64,000 bases of DNA from JAWVYT01 sp046483065 (GTDB taxonomy: Bacteria > Gemmatimonadota > Gemmatimonadetes > Longimicrobiales > RSA9): NCBI GenBank assembly GCA_046483065.1, contig JAWODW010000053.1, positions 89,444-153,443 of the forward strand, in the 5' to 3' direction. The number at the start of each line of letters is the position of its first letter. The stretch's first letter is position 1. Both the position numbers and the translations under genes were made by a program. This document shows, piece by piece, positions 33,190 to 42,308 of this stretch. Under the pieces are notes generated by a model, which did no database searches, was not told the DNA's origin, and saw only the letters and a program-made list of their open reading frames with translations.

Positions 33190-34998
33190 TCAACCCGCCG
33201 GCTCGAAGGCCCAGTTCACGATGGCCACGCCCGTGAGTGCCAGCCCGATCAGCGGCATCCACCAGATGTCGGTCATGAACAGGATCAGCGTGGCGGCCGC
33301 GCCGGCGGCGGTGATGAGCGGCCAGAAGCTCGGGTCCGGCATGTGGACGCCGCCCTCGGGCTCGGTGTAGACGGCCTCATCGAAGTCCTCGGGGTGGTCC
33401 CAGAGGGGGTTCCGGCTCCGGACCTCCGGCAGCGTGGCGAAGTTGAACTCCGGCGGCGGCGACGTGGTGGCCCATTCCAGCGTGGCGGCCTTCCACGGGT
33501 TCGGCCCGGCCTTCTCGCCCTTGCGCCAGCTCCGTACGAGGTTCCACGCGAAGGCCAGCGTGCCGAAGGCCATGAGCAGTGCGCTGAGGGACATGAACAG
33601 GTTGATCCCGCCCAGGTTCAGTTCCTCGGCGTAGGTGTAGATCCGCCGCGGCATCCCGAGCAGTCCCACCCAGTGCATGGGGAAGAACGTCAGGTTGAAC
33701 CCGAGGACGAAGAGCCAGAAGTGCCACTTGCCGAGCGTCTCGCTCAGGAACCGGCCGCTGACCTTCGGGAACCAGTAGTAGAATCCGCTGAACACGCCCA
33801 TGAGCAGCCCACCGATGAGGACGTAGTGGAAGTGCGCCACCACGAAGTAGGTGTCGTGCTGCTGGAGGTCGGCGGGCGAGGCCGAGTGCATGATCCCGCT
33901 GATGCCGCCGATGGTGAAGAGCGCCACCATGGCCACGGAGAAGAGCATGGACGTGGTGAACTGGAGCTTTCCGCCCCACATGGTGGCCAGCCAGTTGAAG
34001 ATCTTCACGCCCGTGGGGATGGCGATGATCATCGTCGAGATCGTGAAGAAGGAGTCGGCGATGGGGCCGAGCCCGGTGGTGAACATGTGGTGGCTCCACA
34101 CGCCCCAGCTGATGAACCCGATGAGGGCACCGCTGAACACCATCACGGCGTAGCCGAAGAGCGGCTTCCGGCTGAACGTCGGGATCACGTCGCTGGCGAT
34201 CCCGAACGCCGGCAGGATCAGGATGTAGACCTCGGGGTGCCCGAACAGCCAGAAGAGGTGCTGCCAGAGGATCGGGTCGCCGCCCGCCGCCACGTTGAAG
34301 AAGTTGGTGTCCCAGAACCGGTCGAACGTGAGCATGAAGAGTGCCACGGCCAGCACCGGCAGCGCCGTCACGATGATGAAGCTGGTGACGAACGCCATCC
34401 ACGTGAAGAGCGGCATGCGCATGAGCTTCATGCCCGGCGCCCGGAGGTTGATGATCGTGGTGATGAAGTTCACGCCCCCGGCAATGGACCCGATCCCCAG
34501 GATCTGGAGACCGAGGGCGTAGAAGTCCATGTTCGGACCGGGCGAGAACTGGCGGCTGCTCAGGTTCGCGTAGCCGAACCAGCCGCCATCGGGCGCCGCG
34601 CCGATGAAGAAGCTGGAGTACATGAACAGCCCGCCGAACAGGAACACCCAGTACGAGAAGGCGTTCAGCCGCGGGAAGGCCACGTCCCGGGCGCCGATCT
34701 GGAGCGGGATGACGTAGTTGAAAAAGGCCACGGCGATGGGCATTCCCACCAGGAACACCATGGTGATGCCGTGCATGGTGAAGAGCTGGTTGTACAGCTC
34801 CGGGCCGATCACCGCCGCCTCCGGCTTGGCCAGCTGCCACCGGATCACCAGCGCCTCCAGCCCGCCCAGGATGAAGAACACCAGGGCGGTGGCGCCGTAG
34901 AGGATCCCGATCTTCTTGTGGTCGATGGTGGTCAGCCAGTCCCACAGCCCGCTCCGGGGCGTGGTCTCGGCCGGCGTCTTCGTTTCCACTGTCGCCAT
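33190..34998 (-). CDS. ctaD: Cytochrome c oxidase subunit I
   Basis: Catalytic subunit, 602 residues, carrying heme a, heme a3 and CuB; reduces oxygen to water and pumps protons. Heme-a ligand in FTMHGITMVFLVG, CuB region WQHLFWLFGHPEVYILILPAFG with the cross-linked His-Tyr pair, WSHHMFTTGL, and heme ligands in YFVVAHFHYVLIGG. The GHPEVY motif carries the D-channel Glu, so this is an A1-type oxidase. An extended C-terminus adds about two helices (WPLITAAGAAATLILFM). ATG 34998 lies 21 bases after ctaC. Confidence 0.97.
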   Translation of the reverse strand: MATVETKTPAETTPRSGLWDWLTTIDHKKIGILYGATALVFFILGGLEALVIRWQLAKPEAAVIGPELYNQLFTMHGITMVFLVGMPIAVAFFNYVIPLQIGARDVAFPRLNAFSYWVFLFGGLFMYSSFFIGAAPDGGWFGYANLSSRQFSPGPNMDFYALGLQILGIGSIAGGVNFITTIINLRAPGMKLMRMPLFTWMAFVTSFIIVTALPVLAVALFMLTFDRFWDTNFFNVAAGGDPILWQHLFWLFGHPEVYILILPAFGIASDVIPTFSRKPLFGYAVMVFSGALIGFISWGVWSHHMFTTGLGPIADSFFTISTMIIAIPTGVKIFNWLATMWGGKLQFTTSMLFSVAMVALFTIGGISGIMHSASPADLQQHDTYFVVAHFHYVLIGGLLMGVFSGFYYWFPKVSGRFLSETLGKWHFWLFVLGFNLTFFPMHWVGLLGMPRRIYTYAEELNLGGINLFMSLSALLMAFGTLAFAWNLVRSWRKGEKAGPNPWKAATLEWATTSPPPEFNFATLPEVRSRNPLWDHPEDFDEAVYTEPEGGVHMPDPSFWPLITAAGAAATLILFMTDIWWMPLIGLALTGVAIVNWAFEPAG

Positions 34999-35019
34999 CG
35001 TGCGTCCGTTCCTGGGTGA

Positions 35020-36231
35020 CTACTGCGCCGTGTCCGGCGTGGTCGTGTCCTGCGTCGTCGTGTCCTGCGACGGGGAGTCGTCCGGCGACGAGGGGCCGTC
35101 CTGCGACGGGGACCCCTCCTGCGACCCGGCCCCGTCCGGCCGCGCCGGGCGTCGCCCGGCCATGGGGCGCCGCAGGTCCAGCAGATAGGTGGCCATGGCC
35201 CGTGCCTGCTCGCGGCTCAGCCCCGTGGGCTCCATGCCGCCCGCGCCCGTCTCGCTGCCCGGCATGATGACCCCCTTCTTCAGGTCGGGAGCGTGGAGGA
35301 TCCATTCCGTCAGGTTCTCCTCCGTGTTCGCCATGAGCCCGGCGCCGATGCTCCACCGCTCGCCGAAGTGGGTCAGGTCCGGACCCAGCCGGCCCTGGGC
35401 ACTGGTGCCCTCAATGGCGTGGCAGGCGATGCACACGCTGCTCATGAACAGGTCCCGGCCCTCGGCCGCCCGCTCGCCCGACGGCTCCACCGGCGTGTTC
35501 ATGTCCTCGACCCAGGCGGCGAAGTCCGCGGCGGGCACCCCGACGGCCATCATCCGCATGATGGCGTGACTCGTGCCGCAGAACTCCGCGCACTGGCCCA
35601 TGTACTCACCCGCCGAGTCCACCTCCAGCACGATCTGGTTCATGTGCAGCGGCTCCACGCCCTCCGGCGTCCGCGGCACCGGGTTCACGTCCTTCTTCCC
35701 GCCCAGCCGCGGGATCCAGAAGCTGTGGATCACGTCCGCCGATCGGAGCCGCAGCGCGATCGGCCGACCCACCGGCACGTAGAACTCGTTGGCCGTGATG
35801 ATGTCGTGCTCCGGGTACCGGAACTCCCACCACCACTGGTGCCCGATGGCCTCGATCACCAGCGCATCGTCCGGCGCGTCCGCCTGTGTGGCGAAGATCG
35901 CGCGGATCGTCGGCACCGCGATGAAGAGGATGATCAGCGCCGGGATCACCGTCCACGCGATCTCCAGCTTCGTGCTGCCGTAGATCGGCTTCGGCTCCGG
36001 GCTGTCCGGCCGCTCGCGGAACCGGATCAGGATGAAGATCAGCGCGCCGAATACCACCACCGCAATCCCCACCGTCCACCACGTCACCGTGGCCCAGAGC
36101 GCGGACTGGAGGCGGCCGTACTCGGTCACCGGCTCGATCATGGTCTGTGGAAACTCACGGGCACACGCCGTGAGCAATAGGAACGCGCCGGAGATCGACC
36201 GGCGCGCTAGTATCGAGAGACGGTCTCGCAT
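35020..36231 (-). CDS. ctaC: Cytochrome c oxidase subunit II with fused cytochrome c domain
   Basis: Accepts electrons from cytochrome c through CuA. 403 residues: lipoprotein signal (ISGAFLLLTAC), two helices (WATVTWWTVGIAVVVFGALI; WTVIPALIILFIAVPTI), the aromatic GHQWWWEFRYP, the CuA loop GQCAEFCGTSHAIMRM with all ligands, then a cytochrome c domain with CIACH and a distal methionine candidate near GVIMPGSE. The C-terminus is a low-complexity Ser/Asp/Thr-Gln tail of about 40 residues. ATG 36231 is chosen because it starts the signal peptide. First gene of the operon; the caa3-type architecture is clear. Confidence 0.95.
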   Translation of the reverse strand: MRDRLSILARRSISGAFLLLTACAREFPQTMIEPVTEYGRLQSALWATVTWWTVGIAVVVFGALIFILIRFRERPDSPEPKPIYGSTKLEIAWTVIPALIILFIAVPTIRAIFATQADAPDDALVIEAIGHQWWWEFRYPEHDIITANEFYVPVGRPIALRLRSADVIHSFWIPRLGGKKDVNPVPRTPEGVEPLHMNQIVLEVDSAGEYMGQCAEFCGTSHAIMRMMAVGVPAADFAAWVEDMNTPVEPSGERAAEGRDLFMSSVCIACHAIEGTSAQGRLGPDLTHFGERWSIGAGLMANTEENLTEWILHAPDLKKGVIMPGSETGAGGMEPTGLSREQARAMATYLLDLRRPMAGRRPARPDGAGSQEGSPSQDGPSSPDDSPSQDTTTQDTTTPDTAQ

Positions 36232-36285
36232 TGACTGTCCGGGTTCGTCTTGTTTCGGGGCCGCGCGGGGGCCCGGAGCCGGCAA

Positions 36286-36314
36286 AGGTTAGACAAGTCT
36301 CACACGCGCGTCAA
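36286..36314 (-). promoter_or_regulatory. Promoter of the ctaCDEF operon
   Basis: On the minus strand TTGACG (36314-36309) and TAACCT (36291-36286) are separated by exactly 17 bases, a good sigma-70-type pair, about 55 bases before the ctaC start codon. The spacer holds the small palindrome AGACTTGTCT, a possible operator. A promoter in this position is strongly suggested by spacing; activity is not shown. Confidence 0.6.
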
Positions 36315-36457
36315 CCGCTTCCTGACAGAATCGTGCCACGGATGTCGGGAGATCCCCTACAGATCCCGCGTTGCCCGCCGGGCCCGGCGGCTCTATCCTG
36401 CCCGATGAGCCGGTACATTGAACCCGGACCATCCACCGCCATGCACCCGACCTTGCC

Positions 36458-37678
36458 ATGCGACCTCGCCGATCCACCCTGCGTCCCGCGTCGACCCTCG
36501 TGGCCCTCGTCCCGTTCCTTGCGCTCGCGTCCCCGGCCGTGACCGCCGCCCAGGCCCATGACGGGGCGGAGCGCCCCCGTGCCCGGGCGGCGGGTGTGGT
36601 GGTGGGCGTGCTGCCGACGGGGCCGCTCAACGCCATCACCGACGTGGCGGGCGTGGCCGTGGGCCAGACCACCGTACGGGAGGGCGATAGCGTACGCACG
36701 GGGGTGACGGCGATCCTGCCTCACGCCGGGAACGTGTTCCGGGAGAAGGTGCCGGCGGCGATGGTGGTGGGGAACGGGTTCGGCAAGCTGCTGGGCGTCA
36801 CGCAGGTCCGGGAGCTGGGCGAGCTGGAGACGCCGATCTTGCTGACGTGCACGCTCTGCGTCTGGCGGGCCGCCGACGCCATGGTGGCGTGGCTGCTGGA
36901 GCGGCCGGGGATGGAGGGCGTGCGGTCCATCAACCCGGTGGTGGGCGAGACCAACGACGGGTACCTGAACGACATCCGGGCCCGTCCCATCCGGCCCGAG
37001 CACGTGGTCTCGGCGCTGGAGTCGGCCGCCGCCGGCCCGGTTTCGGAGGGGAGCGTGGGCGCCGGTACCGGGACCCGGGCCTTCGGCTGGAAGGGCGGGA
37101 TCGGGACGTCGTCGCGGGCGCTCCCGGGCAGCCTGGGCGGGTGGACCGTGGGCGTGCTGGTGCAGAGCAATTTCGGCGGCGTGCTCACCATCAACGGCGC
37201 GCCCGTGGGGCGGGAGCTGGGCCGCTACTCCTTCCAGGGCGCGCTGGAGCGGGCCGAGCTCGACACCGACGGCGGCGATGGCAGCATCATGATGGTGGTG
37301 GCCACCGACGCGCCGCTGTCCGCCCGGTCGCTGGAGCGCCTCGGCCGACGTGCGCTGGCTGGGCTGGCCCGGACCGGCTCCATCATGAGCAACGGCTCCG
37401 GCGACTATGTCATCGCCTTCTCTACGGCGGAGTCCGTGCGTCGCGGCGAAGGTAGGGCACCGCGGGCCGTGACCGACGTGCCCAACGATGCCATATCGCC
37501 GCTCTTCCAGGCCGTGGCCGAGGCCACCGAGGAGGCGGTCTACAACTCACTGTTCCGGGCCACCACCGTCACCGGCCATCGGGGCACCGTCGAGGCGATC
37601 CCGCTGGAGGAGACGCTGCGGGTCCTGGAGCGGTACAACGCGCTGCGCTGGGACGCGTCGCTGCCGCCGGGCCGCTGA
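36458..37678 (+). CDS. P1-family (DmpA-like) aminopeptidase/amidase, exported
   Basis: A 406-residue enzyme of the DmpA/BapA family, self-cleaving N-terminal-nucleophile hydrolases that remove N-terminal residues from peptides. A signal-like N-terminus (TLVALVPFLALASPAVTAAQ) suggests export. Family marks: ITDVAGVAVGQTTV, TCTLCVWRAADAMV, NPVVGETNDGYLND, GGIGTSSR, VGVLVQSNFGG, GDGSIMMVVATDAPL and SNGSGDYVIAFST. By comparison with DmpA, cleavage is expected before Ser in GDGSIM, giving alpha and beta chains. It diverges from ctaC. Confidence 0.9.
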   Translation: MRPRRSTLRPASTLVALVPFLALASPAVTAAQAHDGAERPRARAAGVVVGVLPTGPLNAITDVAGVAVGQTTVREGDSVRTGVTAILPHAGNVFREKVPAAMVVGNGFGKLLGVTQVRELGELETPILLTCTLCVWRAADAMVAWLLERPGMEGVRSINPVVGETNDGYLNDIRARPIRPEHVVSALESAAAGPVSEGSVGAGTGTRAFGWKGGIGTSSRALPGSLGGWTVGVLVQSNFGGVLTINGAPVGRELGRYSFQGALERAELDTDGGDGSIMMVVATDAPLSARSLERLGRRALAGLARTGSIMSNGSGDYVIAFSTAESVRRGEGRAPRAVTDVPNDAISPLFQAVAEATEEAVYNSLFRATTVTGHRGTVEAIPLEETLRVLERYNALRWDASLPPGR

Positions 37679-37713
37679 CCCGTCCAGGCCTCGGGGCCCA
37701 CCCCACCTTCCGT

Positions 37714-38042
37714 TTCACGCGAAGCCGCGAAGGTCGACTGCAAGACGCGAAGCCCGGCGGGGGGCGTTTCCGGCGTGAGCCCTTCCTTGCCGGCACGGCA
37801 GACCCTGCGGTCGGGGTTGGTCCGGGCGGGTTCGGGCTCGCCGGGTCGCGGTAGATCCCCGGGGCTCCCTGTTGCCCGCCGATGGGAACCCGCTTTGCCT
37901 CGGGCGGGTCGAGGTTCGCCGCGAATCTCGGTTCCATCGGCTCAAACAGAATGAGCCGGCTTGCTTGCTTTGCCGGCGAGCCACCACCCACCCCGAAGCC
38001 GGCCCTTGGCGTCTTCGGCAGTTCCTGGCGTCTTCGCGTGAA
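37714..38042. repeat. Intergenic palindromic repeat element, copy B
   Basis: The 519-base gap 37679-38197 holds no gene. It is bounded by TTCACGCGAAG (37714-37724) and its exact complement CTTCGCGTGAA (38032-38042), with further imperfect pairing inward over about 45 bases on each side. The middle contains GAGGTTCGCCGCGAATCTCGG and CGGCTCAAAC, matching the order in copy A near 19850. The element lies directly upstream of the barrel-protein gene. Confidence 0.6.
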
Positions 38043-38197
38043 CCCGAAGGCTGCCTCGCCGCGCCGTCGGACGTCACGCCGCGGATGCAACCCTACCCCG
38101 TCGTCGCCCATCTAACGCCCTACCGAAACTCTCTGCACGCACGCATCGTAGGATCATCTCGAAGCCCGGGTTCGACTGAATCGAGGGGACGGAGACC

Positions 38198-39910
38198 ATG
38201 AGGATTGTCACCAGTGTCCTGCTCCTGGCCATTGCCGTACCGGTGGTGGCGCAGGAGCGGGAGATCCGGAACGCCAACCTCCCGCGGGAGCTGGAATGGG
38301 AGCTCCTGCGGATGTACGAGGGCGAGGCCGAGCGCTACGAGGGGCCGGCCACGATCAGCCGGATGGAGGTGATCCGCGGGGACGTAGCGGTGATGGGCGG
38401 GCCGCTCCGGATCGAGGGTCGGGTCATGGGCAGCGTAGCCATGGTGAACGGCGACGTGATCGTGGAGCCCGGCGGCTCGGTGACCGGCGACATCACGGTG
38501 GTGGGCGGCGAGGTCCGCATGGGCGATGATGCGGACGTTCGGGGCACGATCACGGCGTACGGCACGTCGTCTCGCCGCTGGGCGGACCGGGACGACCGCT
38601 GGGGTGACGACGATCGGTGGGGCGACCGTGACCGGTGGGACTCACGGTACCGGGAGCGGGGCTTCTCCCGGCTCACGCTCCGTACCGGCGCCAGCTACAA
38701 CCGCGTGGAGGGGCTCCCGCTCATGTTCGGGCCGGTGATCCAGACGGCGGGTTCGAACCCGCTGCGGCTGGAGGCGCTGGCCATCTGGCGGTCGGAAGGC
38801 AGCACGTCGCTGGACGGCGACCGCATGGGCTACCAGGTCCGGGCGGAGCAGTTCCTCGGTGGCAGCCGCCGCATGAGCGTGGGCGGGTCGGCGTACTCGG
38901 TGGTGGACCCCATGGACCGGTGGCAGCTGACCGACCTCGAGGCGAGCCTGGCTGCGGCCGTCTTCCACGAGGACTACCGGGACCATTTCGACCGCCAGGG
39001 CTGGAGCGCGTTCGCCCGGGTCGAGCCGTGGCGGGGCGTGGAGGCGCGGGTCGAGTACCGGGACGAGACGCACTCGGCGGTGGCGCCCGGCGACCCGTGG
39101 TCGCTCTTCAACAGCGGCGACCTGTGGCGGGCCCAGCCGATCATCGGTGAGGGCGGCCTCCAGGCCGTGACCGGCGGCCTCGAGCTGGATTTCCGGGACG
39201 ACGAGGACGACCCGGACCGGGGCTGGCTGGCCCGGCTCTCGGTGGACCGGCCCGTGGGCGGCACGCTCACTCGCCCGGCGCTCCTCTTCGTGCGCCCCGA
39301 TGACGGGACGGTGGTCACCGAGGTCCTGCCCGCGGCGGAGCTGGACACCGACTTCACCAGCGCGCTGGTGGACGTGAGGCGCTACTTGCCCGTGGGCTAC
39401 GGCTCCCAGCTGAACGTCCGGGTGGCCGCCGGCGGGAGCCTCGCGGAGCAGGCACTCCCGGCCCAGTTCCAGCACGCGCTGGGCGGGCTCGGCACGCTCC
39501 CGGGCTTCCCCACGTTCGCCGTGGACTGCGGCGCTCGCGGGGCCACGGGGCGGTACGGCGACGACCGGTTCTACACCGGCTACGGCTGCGACCGGTTCGT
39601 ACTGGGCCAGGTGGAGTACCGGGGCGGGTTGTCGCTGGACTTCGGGTTCGGCGACCCGGACTACGAGGACGACGACTGGTGGCACGACGTGGACATCGAC
39701 CTGAGCCCCACCTGGGTGGTCTTCTTCGACGCGGCCCATGGGTGGTCCTACGGCGATGCGCTCTCCGGCGTGGGGTCGGAGACCGGCATGCTCTACGACG
39801 CCGGGGTCGGGTTCCTCATCGACAGGCTGGGCTTCTACGCCGCGCTGCCGCTGAACGGCGACGTGGAGCGGGAGCCCCGGTTCTTCATCCGGCTGGGGCG
39901 GAGGTTCTAG
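38198..39910 (+). CDS. Bactofilin-like domain fused to an outer-membrane beta-barrel
   Basis: A 570-residue exported protein: signal peptide (IVTSVLLLAIAVPVVAQ), then at about 45-120 a right-handed beta-helix of short hydrophobic turns (GDVAVMGGPLRIEGRVMGSV, GDVIVEPGGSVTGDITVVGG) as in bactofilin/polymer-forming domains, an Arg/Asp/Trp-rich linker (about 125-150), and a barrel-like region of some 420 residues ending LGRRF, the terminal Phe expected by the BAM complex. Parts such as YLPVGYGSQLNVRVAAGGSL resemble BamA/TamA-type barrels. I infer an outer-membrane protein with a periplasmic beta-helix. Its last 26 bases overlap the convergent patatin gene. Confidence 0.78.
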   Translation: MRIVTSVLLLAIAVPVVAQEREIRNANLPRELEWELLRMYEGEAERYEGPATISRMEVIRGDVAVMGGPLRIEGRVMGSVAMVNGDVIVEPGGSVTGDITVVGGEVRMGDDADVRGTITAYGTSSRRWADRDDRWGDDDRWGDRDRWDSRYRERGFSRLTLRTGASYNRVEGLPLMFGPVIQTAGSNPLRLEALAIWRSEGSTSLDGDRMGYQVRAEQFLGGSRRMSVGGSAYSVVDPMDRWQLTDLEASLAAAVFHEDYRDHFDRQGWSAFARVEPWRGVEARVEYRDETHSAVAPGDPWSLFNSGDLWRAQPIIGEGGLQAVTGGLELDFRDDEDDPDRGWLARLSVDRPVGGTLTRPALLFVRPDDGTVVTEVLPAAELDTDFTSALVDVRRYLPVGYGSQLNVRVAAGGSLAEQALPAQFQHALGGLGTLPGFPTFAVDCGARGATGRYGDDRFYTGYGCDRFVLGQVEYRGGLSLDFGFGDPDYEDDDWWHDVDIDLSPTWVVFFDAAHGWSYGDALSGVGSETGMLYDAGVGFLIDRLGFYAALPLNGDVEREPRFFIRLGRRF

Positions 39911-41120
39911 CGGCCTCCATCCCCAGCAGCTCGGCGAGGTCGTCGAGGCGGTTCTCGGCGTCCTTCTCGCCCAGCTCGATGAGCGCCCGGATGTAGTCCG
40001 GCTGGAACATCATCATGGCCAGCGCCTCCGGGCTCCCGCTCCGGGTGGCGCCGATGCCGCGGCTGAGGAACCGGATCCCCCGCGGGAGCCGGGGCTCGAA
40101 GTCCCGGGCCATGGCCGACAGGTCCCGGGACGGACGCAGGATGACCATCTCCACCGGCCGCATGCCGTCCCGCTCGTCTTCGGGCAGCTTCTCAATGATC
40201 CGGTTCATGTGCTCGAGGCGGCGTGCGTCGTTGTCCAGCGTCTCCAGGAAGACGGCGTTGCTGAGCACACCCATGACCCGGGCGGGCGACGGGTAGCCCA
40301 CCACGTCCGGCCGGTCGGCCTCCTCCCGGCTGCGGTCGTAGCGCGTGGAGACGGCCAGGATCCGCCCCGCGCCCAGGTGCAGCGCCGGCGAGAGGGGCGC
40401 CACCAGGCGGATCCCGCCATCGCCGTAGTACTCGTCGCCGACGCGGACGGCGGGGAAGAGCCCCGGCAGCGCCGATGATGCCATGACGTGGTCGACCCGC
40501 AGTCGCGTCTGCACGCTTTTCCGGTTCGGCCGCTCCCAGAGCTCGATGTCGCGGCCCTGGACGAACACCGTGTTCTGCCCGGTGGTGTAGCTGGTGGCGC
40601 TCACGGCCACCGCCTTCAGCCGGCCCCGGTGCAGGTTGTAGTCGATGCCCGTGATCTCGCCCTCGACGATGGCCAGCGCCTCCGCCAGGTACCGGCGCAG
40701 CGGCGTGGTGTCGAGGAGCGACCGGACCTCCGGCATGGGCAGCAGCCCACCCGTCAGGAGCCGGCCCGCCCACCGGCTCACCGTCCACGCCAGGTGCGGC
40801 GCGTCGGTGCGGAAGACCTGGTCCGGGGTCAGCTCCGACCAGAGCGCCGTAAGCTCGTCGGCGGCCTGCTGGAGGGTCCCGTGGTGCGCCGCCAGGTGGA
40901 TGGCGTTCACCGCGCCCGCCGAGACGCCCGTGATGATGGGGATCTCCACGTCGGGGAACCGCCGGGCCAGGCAGCGCAGCAGCCCCACCTGGTACGCGCC
41001 GCGGGCGCCGCCGCCCGTCATCACCAGCGCCAGCTCGTTGGCTGAGGACGGCGACGTGTCCAGCGGCCCCCACCGGGCCAGGTCCTTCCACGTGAAGCTG
41101 GGAAACTTGAAGCGTGCCAT
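39885..41120 (-). CDS. Patatin-like phospholipase
   Basis: Cytosolic or peripheral lipid acyl hydrolase, 411 residues. The oxyanion loop ALVMTGGGARGAYQVG, nucleophile elbow GVSAG and catalytic Asp in YYGDGGIRL form the Ser-Asp dyad. The C-terminal region (after about 300) is helical with an acidic end. Start ATG 41120 begins MARFKFPSF. It lies 7 bases after the mscS stop, so the two form an operon, linking a lipid hydrolase and a tension-gated channel. The 3' end overlaps the convergent barrel-protein gene by 26 bases. Confidence 0.92.
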   Translation of the reverse strand: MARFKFPSFTWKDLARWGPLDTSPSSANELALVMTGGGARGAYQVGLLRCLARRFPDVEIPIITGVSAGAVNAIHLAAHHGTLQQAADELTALWSELTPDQVFRTDAPHLAWTVSRWAGRLLTGGLLPMPEVRSLLDTTPLRRYLAEALAIVEGEITGIDYNLHRGRLKAVAVSATSYTTGQNTVFVQGRDIELWERPNRKSVQTRLRVDHVMASSALPGLFPAVRVGDEYYGDGGIRLVAPLSPALHLGAGRILAVSTRYDRSREEADRPDVVGYPSPARVMGVLSNAVFLETLDNDARRLEHMNRIIEKLPEDERDGMRPVEMVILRPSRDLSAMARDFEPRLPRGIRFLSRGIGATRSGSPEALAMMMFQPDYIRALIELGEKDAENRLDDLAELLGMEAARTSAPAG

Positions 41121-41127
41121 GGAACCG

Positions 41128-42192
41128 CTACGCGTCCGGGTCCGGGTCGCCCTCGATGTACACCGTCCGGGTCGGGTACGCGAAGTCGATGCCCCGCTCC
41201 TCGAACTGGCCGAAGATCTCCAGGTTGATCTCCTGCTGGGTGTCCATGTAGGCGTTGTAGTCCGGCACGAGCATGTAGTAGACCACCTCGAAGTCGAGCG
41301 ACGAGTCGCCGTAGCTGGCGAAGTGGGCCCGATCGAACCGGGTGTTCTCCAGCCCTTCGATGATCTCACGCACGAGCTCCGGGATCTCCGCCAGCTGCTC
41401 TTTCGGCGTCTGGTACGTCACGCCGAACTCGAAGACGATCCGGCGCTCGGCCATCCGCTTGTAGTTCCGGATCCGGCTGTTGAGGAGGTCGTTGTTGCTG
41501 AAGATCAGCTGCTCGCCGCCCAGGCTGCGGACCCGGGTCGTCTTCATCCCGATGTGCTCGACGGTGCCCATCATGTCGCCCACGATGATGAAGTCGCCGA
41601 TGACGAACGGCTTGTCGAGGACGATGGACAGCGAGGCGAACAGGTCGCCCAGCACGTTCTGCATGGCCAGCGCCACGGCGATCCCGCCGATGCCGACGCC
41701 GGCGACGAGGGCGGTGATGTCCACGCCGGCGGTGTCCAGCGCCACGAGCGCCACCAGGACCCAGAGGGCGAGGCGGAGGAGGAACCCGACGAACCGGACG
41801 GTGGTAGCCGCGGCGGCGTCCTCCTCCATCCGGCGGGAGGTGTAGCGCCCGAGCCCGACCTGAATGGCGGCGTTGCCCCAGAACCCGATCTGGAGGAGCG
41901 TGGCCACCACCACCAGCACGTGGATCGCGCCGGTGACCCGATCGGAGAGCTCCAGCGCCTGCGCCCCGGCGAGGACGGTCAGGGCGAGGAGGAAGATGAA
42001 GTGGGTCCGATCGAGGATGGCGGCGGCCAGGTCGTCGAGCTCGTTGTCCGTGCGGTCGGACAGCGTCCTGAGCTGACGGACCACGAACATGCGGACCACC
42101 ACGAGGGTCCCGAGGACCAGGACGGCGATCCCGGCGGCGATGAGCCACTCGAGGACGGTGTTGCCGGCGAAGACGTTGTTCAGGAAGTCCAT
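41128..42192 (-). CDS. MscS-family mechanosensitive channel
   Basis: A 354-residue inner-membrane channel that opens under membrane tension. About five helices, with the pore-lining TM3 in VGIGGIAVALAMQNVLGDLFASL, followed by the beta domain signature PFVIGDFIIVGDMMGTVEHIGM and TTRVRSLGGEQLIFSNNDLL, and the cytoplasmic alpha/beta domain with VYYMLVPDYNAYMDTQQEIN. The ATG at 42192 is used; upstream in-frame codons add nine residues. Co-oriented and 7 bases upstream of the patatin gene. Confidence 0.93.
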   Translation of the reverse strand: MDFLNNVFAGNTVLEWLIAAGIAVLVLGTLVVVRMFVVRQLRTLSDRTDNELDDLAAAILDRTHFIFLLALTVLAGAQALELSDRVTGAIHVLVVVATLLQIGFWGNAAIQVGLGRYTSRRMEEDAAAATTVRFVGFLLRLALWVLVALVALDTAGVDITALVAGVGIGGIAVALAMQNVLGDLFASLSIVLDKPFVIGDFIIVGDMMGTVEHIGMKTTRVRSLGGEQLIFSNNDLLNSRIRNYKRMAERRIVFEFGVTYQTPKEQLAEIPELVREIIEGLENTRFDRAHFASYGDSSLDFEVVYYMLVPDYNAYMDTQQEINLEIFGQFEERGIDFAYPTRTVYIEGDPDPDA

Positions 42193-42308
42193 AGGTCTCT
42201 GGCGGGGGTGAAGGTTCACGGTAAAGATAATGGCGAGCGCCTCCCCTCGCTCGCCCGGGGCGGCCCGCCTGTTTGCCGGAGGCGGCGGTTCCCGTTATCA
42301 AGGTGGGC

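Noticed and set aside
33343..36180. Long + strand frames opposite the cytochrome oxidase genes
   Set aside because: The minus strand encodes intact CtaC and CtaD with all metal ligands; the + strand translations are charged low-complexity sequence.
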